Shown piece after piece: positions 58,148 to 64,000 of a stretch of 64,000 nucleotides of DNA. The translations under genes and the position numbers were made by a program. Under the pieces are notes generated by a model, which saw only the letters and a program-made list of their open reading frames with translations, had not been told where the DNA came from and searched no databases. The stretch comes from Cristatella mucedo. Its lineage: Eukaryota; Bryozoa; Phylactolaemata; Cristatellidae. The number at the start of each line of letters is the position of its first letter. The stretch's first letter is position 1. The stretch is from positions 126,001 to 190,000 of the forward strand of contig WPIO01000245.1 of the NCBI GenBank assembly GCA_009760855.2, read 5' to 3'.

Positions 58148-58762
58148 TTGCTTTCAATTTACAAAAAACTCCTTAAGATGAGCCGTGTTAAGCACAGGCT
58201 GGAACGTCGGTTCAAGAAATTGGGGTCTGAGGCAGACCTAGACAATCTTAAAGACTTCCTTCGAGTTTACACCCGAAAGCTTAAAAAAGCAAGGGCTTCT
58301 TTTTTCATTAGAGAACTGAATTCCTGTCTGCCGGACACTAAACAGATTTATAAGACAGTAAACCATTTACTGGCCAATGCTGTCAGGTCTGACTCCCCAG
58401 ATATTAAGAGCTCAGCCGAAAGGTTTTCAGCCTTCTTTACTGAAAAAATTGTGCACATTCGTGCCTCCATTAAGCCCCCTCCGACAAGAGCAATCGCCGT
58501 TCCTCAACCTGTGACCTTTCTTAAAAGATTCTCTGATACTTCTGCCTGTGATGTGGCTGCCTTAATAAAGTCGAGCAAAAAGAGCTCGTCTCCTGAAGAC
58601 CCTATACCTTCATCTCTGTGGTCTTCACTGGCAGACCAACTTAGCCCTGCCATAACCAAGATTTTAAATGCTTCTTTGGGAAAAGGGGTCGTCCCCAAGT
58701 CCTTTAAATCGGCAATCGTTAGACCTATTCTTGTAAGCCTGTATTCAACACAGAGGTCCTAG
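58148..58762 (+). pseudogene. LINE-B endonuclease-RT linker and RT start
   Basis: 204 codons: basic linker (KMSRVKHRLERRFKKL), LLANAVRSDSPDIKS, SSKKSSSPEDPIPSSLWSS and KGVVPKSFKSAIVRPIL (the VRP.L block at the RT N-terminus). A frame break follows at about 58745, just before the NYRPVS-type block. Confidence 0.9.
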
Positions 58763-58857
58763 CAAACTATCGTCCAGTTTCCCTTCTTCGGTTCTTATCA
58801 AAGATTTTTGAAAAAACTGTTGCTAAGCAGCTAGTTAAACATATTGAAAATAATAGA

Positions 58858-59346
58858 ATGTCAAAAAGATTTCAATCAGGTTTCAAGAGGCAGCACTCTA
58901 CTGAAACTGCTCTCCTTCGTGTTAACAATGACATTCTACGTGGCAACGATGACGGGAATGTCACTGCATTAGCTCAGCTAGATCTGTCTGCCTTTGACAC
59001 CATTGATCACGAAGTTCTGCTTGAAAGATTGAGAACAACGATTGGTCTGGCAGACGAAGCACTGGCGTGGTTTAAATCATACTTGTCTGATCGTGTTCAA
59101 TCCGTGTCGTGTGGGGGTCAGGTCTCAGACATGAGAAGGGTCACCTGTGGAGTCCCTCAAGGTTCTGTACTTGGTCCCTTGCTGTTCTCTATTTATACAA
59201 AACCTCTGGGAAAAGCGATTAAGGCCCATGGCATAGGATATCACTTCTATGCTGACGATACTCAGTTGTATTTGTCATTTAAACCGTCGGAATCTGCTGC
59301 AGCAACTGAGAAACTGAATGCTTGCCTTGCTGATATTCGATCATAG
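58858..59346 (+). pseudogene. LINE-B reverse transcriptase core
   Basis: 162 codons with FQSGFKRQHSTETALLRV, LDLSAFDTIDHEVLLERL (first catalytic Asp region; one residue shorter than SAAFDTID in other copies), [19 protein letters not shown] and [15 protein letters not shown] (YADD intact). Ends at a nonsense codon replacing Trp in the IRSWMSENFLKLND block. Confidence 0.93.
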
Positions 59347-59691
59347 ATGTCGGAAAACTTCCTGAAATTAAATGACGATAAAACCGAACTTCTTCTCATA
59401 GGACACCCTAAGCGTGTAGCTGTATTAAAAGGCTTTGCTGTTCTAATAGGTGATGCTATTGTGTGACCTTCACCACGTCCTCGTAATCTAGGTGTCGTGT
59501 TCGACAATTGCCTCAATTTCAAAAGCTTCATTCAGAAGACTGCCTTTACAGCTAGCCATCACATCCAATCCCTATCCAAGATTAGAAGCTGTCTCCCACA
59601 GCGGCTAGTAAACAATTTAACTAGCTATTTATTTTTGTCTCGGCTTGATTATTGTAGTTCCCTTTAGGCTGGGCTGCCAAAGAAAGCTATT

Positions 59692-60237
59692 ATGCCACTA
59701 CAGCGGAATATTAAAATGGCTGCAAGGCTGGTCTTCAAGTCCCAGTGGTTTGAGCACGTGTCTCCTTTGCTGAAAGAGCTAGAATGGTTGCCGGTTGAGC
59801 AAAGGATACAGAACAAAGTTCTTGTGCTGACCCACAAGGCCCGCCACGGCTTAGCTCGTTCGTACCTAGCTGAACTTCTGCATCAGTTTCAGCCTGTTCG
59901 CTCTCTCAGGTTCTGTGTGGACGATAAATTAGCTGTCCCATTCCTTAGCTTTAGGACAGTTGGCGACAAAAGCTTTAGCTTTGCAGGTCCTAGGCTGTGG
60001 AACTCGCTTCCACAATTCTTCGGCAACGACATCAACTCTCCGACTGCCGGCTATGGCACATCTTTTTCAGCTGTCCTGAACTGCTACTTCTATGCTACTC
60101 ACTACCTCAATTGCTCTCGTAAATCTGCTATGCTTCCCACTTTCTCTTGGTTGCGTGAGACGAAGTCTGTTGGCTACCGAATGCGTACCGAAAGCCGCTT
60201 AGGCTGTGAGTGTGCTATACAAAATTCTCCTGCGTAA
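59692..60237 (+). pseudogene. LINE-B C-terminal region
   Basis: 181 codons: MPLQRNIKMAARLVFKSQWF, LEWLPVEQRIQNKVLVL, LAELLHQFQPVRSLRFC, GPRLWNSLPQFFGND and the ending ESRLGCECAIQNSPA. Matches the end of the frame at 50982-51953. Confidence 0.92.
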
Positions 60238-60394
60238 CACCCACATGGTCTTTATTACTTTGTGGAGTAACTGACGGAGATACATACATACATACATACA
60301 TAGTTATTATCACTCTTTGAATTCATTGATATAAACTGTCGTACTTTGGACCACGGAATCATTCCCAGCCGTCCTGATCTGCTGTTTCCGTGGT

Positions 60395-60530
60395 TCCTAC
60401 AACCTAAACCAACCTTCAGACTCATCTGGTATTCTCACTTTGTATTTGCTGTGTGAGAAACTATTTCTGTGACCACATGCTCAGCGAAAGCCACTTAGGC
60501 TGTGATTTAGCTATTTAGGAAAATGCAACT
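60395..60530 (+). mobile_element. LINE-B 3' fragment, old
   Basis: Weak match to the family B terminus (tcagcgaaagccacttaggctg, seen at about 60480). No tail. Confidence 0.6.
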
Positions 60531-61369
60531 TGTAACAACTTTACGTTCTTGGTTGATTTTTTTTAGAGTTACGTGCATTGACACCTTTCATGCAATATAA
60601 TTAACTAATATATCCTTTTCTGTGATTGGGAAGTCGACATGCAGACAGCTATTCAATAGATTTATTTATTCTCGCTACGCTTTAAAAATAAATGGCAAAC
60701 CGAGGAACTTGAAAGATAACTCGAGGCTTGGATAGCCATAATGACGTATTCGCTAATTTCGCCAGACGGTTGTTTCCAAAGCAGATTTTCGGAAGTACAC
60801 AGTAACAAAGTCTAATTGTTACTCTAGCTTATGTGTTCTTCTTTAATTGAAACTATCTCCCCTTTTTTAGGAGATTTACTGCCGTGGTTTTCCATAAAAC
60901 ATCATTTATAGTCAGTACGTATTCAAGTTTTAAGCATGGAAGTTGTGATTCAATTTTATATTCAAGTTAATAGTAGTTGAGTTTAATGCATTCAAATACA
61001 TTTTTAAAACTAAGGTAACTTAGCAGGGCAAAATATTTGTTTCAGCTTAGCCTTTTTTGGTAATAGTCACTGGGGACGCATGAATCTACAATTCGGTAGG
61101 GTTTGTACTAATCAGGATTGCTTCCTTGCCGGGCAGGACATCAAACGTAAATTATTTTGTCATACTTTTTCACTCTGCGACGTTTGGTTAACTAGTATGT
61201 CGTTTCAGTCCAGTGGAAAAATCAATCTGACTTTCCATGAGAAGCCGGTTAAGCAGAGTTCTAATTTACTTTTAGCTCTGCAAATCAGTGGTTTATTAGA
61301 TCGTCATGGATATGCACCAAAGAGCTGATCGCTGAATGCATTCACCATTCCTTTTCAGCCAATATATTA
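60531..61369. other. unique DNA, nothing recognised
   Basis: An 82-codon frame at 61080-61328 has six or so cysteines but no recognisable pattern or splice context. Confidence 0.35.
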
Positions 61370-61462
61370 AAGCACATGCATTTATTATTCCTTTGCAGCT
61401 AACGTAAAGTACCTCGACAGAGATTGAGTTCTCCGAGGGATGATTATCGAGTGTATTATTCT
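61370..61462 (+). mobile_element. LINE-A 3' terminal scrap
   Basis: About 90 bp ending in the stem-loop remnant (gattgagttctccgaggga) and a short tail. Confidence 0.75.
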
Positions 61463-61902
61463 GGTTAGCACTAGTAGTAGCAAAGTTCGACTAGTGAGAT
61501 GTCCAAGAGATTGATGCTTGTGGTCTTCGTTCAAGCATTGACCAGCATAACAGTGCTGACCATTGTAACATCCTGCTTGGGGCCTCTCCCAGCCTCATTT
61601 TCTGCGAGCCCAACCAATCCTTCCTGTTCGCTGCCCTCCTTTGACATCACGAAATTTTCAGCCATCTGATAAAGTTAAAGAATTGCGATGGCCCTGATAT
61701 TTACCGTTTCAAGATATGTTAATAAATAATCATTAATAAATTGAAACAGGAATGTATCTTTCCAAGAGAATGACAAGGTCTAAAATAATGAAATCCCACA
61801 GACAAAACGTACTTTTAAATGTGTGTGATAGTTTTTACCATGCTACAAGATATGTGAAGTTTGGTTGACACAAAAGCCTCTGATATTCAATCAACTGTAG
61901 AC
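61463..61902. other. unique DNA, nothing recognised
   Basis: No gene or repeat seen. Confidence 0.4.
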
Positions 61903-63372
61903 TTAATAATAATGATAATAATGCACTTGATAAAGCTTCCCTCGGACAATTCAATATCTCTCTGGGCGTTTTACATTTGCTACAAACGAAGATGCAGCTA
62001 AATGGTGATAATTATCGTGCTTTAAAAAAATAATAATATGGTTAGGGATGACATGCACCGGGTCAGCATGCACAGTGTCAGCACCCATAAGCAAATGAAA
62101 GACCAATCACATGGACCCACTAAATATTGTCCTAAATAGGTGTGTATTCAAGTTCCTTCTAAATATGGTCAGGTCAGCAGATGTTCTGACGCAGGTCGGA
62201 AGGGAGTTCCAGGCTTTGGGAGCATACAAACTAAATGCACGGTCTCGAAAGGATTCGAGGTTTGAACGAGGTATTTCTAGACTGTTGGATTCCGTAAAGC
62301 TGGCGGTAGGATGCTTGGCCTGAGGGTGGAGTATATCTGAGAGGTAGGCTGGAGCCAAAGAATTAAGTGACCTAAAAGTGAGCGACAATAGCTGGAAGTC
62401 AATCCGTTGCTTGACTGGTAGCAGGTGCAGTTCGGCGATAAGTGGTGTAATAAGGCAGCTGCGACGCTCAAGACAGACAAGCCTAGCTGCTGAGTTTTCC
62501 ACCAGCTGCAATCGCCTGATTGCACATGCTGATTGGCCGGTAAGCAGTGAGTTGCAGAAGTCGAGACGGGATGTCACGATTGCATAGACCAACTTGGACA
62601 CGGTATGATTATCTAAACAAGCCCGAATTGTATCAACGTAATGAAGCTGAAAACAGGCAGATTTGACTGTGGAGCTGATATGGTCGTCTAACGAGATTTC
62701 GCTTGGAATATGCCACCTAGATTTCGGGTTGATTCCACAGGAGATATGCTGGCAGAGCCAATTTTGAGGTTCAGCCTTTTCAATTTGAGAAACGCATGGG
62801 GTTCGCCCATAACTAGTTAGTTAGTCGTATAATCATTTACTTTTAGAAAATTAGCGGCAATCCAGGTGTGGATGTCATCAATGCATGCAGCAAGTGAGTT
62901 GAGATAATTTGAGGTGCTCGAAGGCTGGGAGGGATGAAAGCATAGGTAACGACAGATTGTCATCAGCATAGAAGTGAAAGCCTAGATTGTGCTTGGCAGT
63001 CACATCTGCGAGAGGCAGAGTATAAACCGTGAAAAGAACTGGATCTAGCACGGAGCCCTGAGGTACCCCGTTTTTAAGAGGTACCCCAAATGATCTTTGT
63101 CCATTCACGTCAATACTGTGGAGTCTCCCACTGAGACAGGACCTGAACCACTGCAGAGCAGTGCCAGTGATGCCCAGGCGAGATGAGAGGCGCTCTAGAA
63201 GAACTTGGTGATCGATGGTATCAAAAGCTGCCGAAAGATTGAGCAAAACGAGCAGAGACACTGTTCCTATGCCTGCATTCCTTAATAGGTCGTTGCATAC
63301 CTTTAGCAATGATGTGTCTGTGGAGTTATCAGCTCTAGAAGCCAGACTGCAACTTTCTTGCAAGACTTCGAT
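61903..63372 (-). mobile_element. LINE-A copy, 5'-truncated
   Basis: Tail (TAATAA) at 61903-61921; 5' break near 63372 in RT. Frame 62878-63363 encodes [33 protein letters not shown] and FHFYADDNLSL (YADD kept); 62107-62601 encodes [19 protein letters not shown] to SGSM. The stretch between is out of frame. Confidence 0.93.
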
Positions 63373-63642
63373 TATTCAGCTCATTATTACCTTATAAACA
63401 CATTTATAACTGAATTTTCCAATTTTCATATACATGGGTAGTCTTCCGACTGGAATAGCTTGTCAATTTAAGACATATATTAGTAAACAAAACAAAATTA
63501 TTCTAGCCTGAAACCGGCTGTAACAGAAACATGCCTCTTTTTTAAGAATGTAATAAGGTCACCTTGAACTGGAAAGTAAATGACAACAGAATCGCAGTTC
63601 ACATTGAATACCTCAAATTTAATTATTCAAAATTAAAAGCGC

Positions 63643-63735
63643 TATAGTGGCAGCCGTTATCGCTCACTAGGCAAGGTGGTTGCTTTTCACAACATGGATC
63701 ACCGAGGGTTCGAATCCTGTGGTGGGCAATCATTT
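63643..63735 (+). repeat. tRNA-derived SINE-like sequence
   Basis: An A-box-like run (63660-63676, tcgctcactaggcaagg) and a perfect B box GGTTCGAATCC (63707-63717) are spaced as in a tRNA. A 4-bp anticodon-type stem (gttg/caac) surrounds a 7-nt loop. Acceptor and T stems pair poorly, so it is not a working tRNA gene; a SINE head or tRNA pseudogene is more likely. A hairpin (caccac/gtggtg) follows at 63737-63757. Confidence 0.55.
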
Positions 63736-64000
63736 ACCACCACTGCAAGCGGTGGTGATAGCCGTTAAGGTTCTATTGTCGGTATGAAAACAGAGGCCGT
63801 TAAATCAGCTAGTATTTACTTATATATTTGTTATAGACACGAAATAGTTGCCTTACTGTTTTATATATTTGAAAACCACTTCCCGGTAGTATTAAGATTC
63901 TAATTCTACGAAAAATACAACGCTATACCCATTGTTTTTGAAGGAATGAACTCCCTATATAAATGATGTAGGATGTTGCTGGTTTTAACTACAGAACATT
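63736..64000. other. flank of the SINE-like sequence
   Basis: May contain the SINE body; no second copy in this window to define its end. Confidence 0.3.

Larger units (their letters stand above)
58065..60302 (+). mobile_element. LINE-B copy, linker to 3' end (best RT copy)
   Basis: Begins just downstream of the endonuclease (LRSTLEKHAP-like residues near 58080), contains all of RT and the C-terminal region, and ends in (ACAT)n at about 60275-60302. Few lesions: a frame break near 58745, a TGG-to-TAG at about 59345, a TGA near 59464 and a worn stretch before 59692. Confidence 0.95.

Noticed and set aside
63643-63735. Functional tRNA gene
   Set aside because: Acceptor and T stems do not pair well although the B box is perfect.

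Overview
This is nuclear DNA of an animal, most likely an invertebrate; a spiralian such as a mollusc is my guess. There are no bacterial operons, ribosome-binding sites or dense coding. Instead the window is AT-rich, holds spliceosomal-type exon borders, and is dominated by eukaryotic retrotransposons: two families of L2-clade LINEs, one LTR retrotransposon, a SPIN-like hAT miniature element and a tRNA-derived SINE-like sequence. The taxonomic guess rests on element types only. Most open frames longer than 60 codons are LINE remains or chance.

Layout. 1-518: a 15-bp minisatellite. 0.9-2.3 kb: an old LINE-A piece. 2.5-5.7 kb: promoter-like bases, then an 830-bp tandem duplication with exon-like segments. 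6.1-15.6 kb: LINE-B, then a LINE-A copy split by a complete but decayed LTR retrotransposon whose target duplication and empty site are both visible here. 15.6-23 kb: mostly single-copy DNA with old LINE-B scraps, a hAT miniature element and candidate host exons. 23.3-32.4 kb: head-to-head LINE-A copies, a LINE-B inside a LINE-B, and a scrambled LINE-A mosaic. 32.5-32.9 kb: the best host coding exon. 34.3-47.9 kb: many LINE copies, including the two youngest LINE-A copies. 48-64 kb: single-copy DNA with further LINE-A and LINE-B copies and a SINE-like sequence.

The two LINE families differ in protein and tail. Family A ends in a stem-loop followed by (TTA)n; family B ends in TACAT- or ACAT-type repeats. 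Both encode an apurinic-type endonuclease (GDFN motif) followed by a reverse transcriptase (YADD) and the L2-like C-terminal region.

The most interesting host signal is a probable single-pass receptor gene on the + strand. An exon at 20452-20536 encodes a transmembrane helix with a KR stop-transfer end and finishes in phase 2. An exon at 32549-32924 begins in phase 2 and encodes a 124-residue cytoplasmic tail with ITAM-type tyrosine motifs (YAHL-x8-YEDL-x10-YEQI, then YSSV). Three upstream 60-nt segments (4661, 5491, 17276) are open in one frame with phase 1-1 borders, matching the phase at which the transmembrane exon begins, and two carry N-glycosylation sequons. I infer a receptor with a short, exon-duplicated extracellular stalk and an immunoreceptor-like tail, spread over at least 28 kb with introns filled by LINEs.
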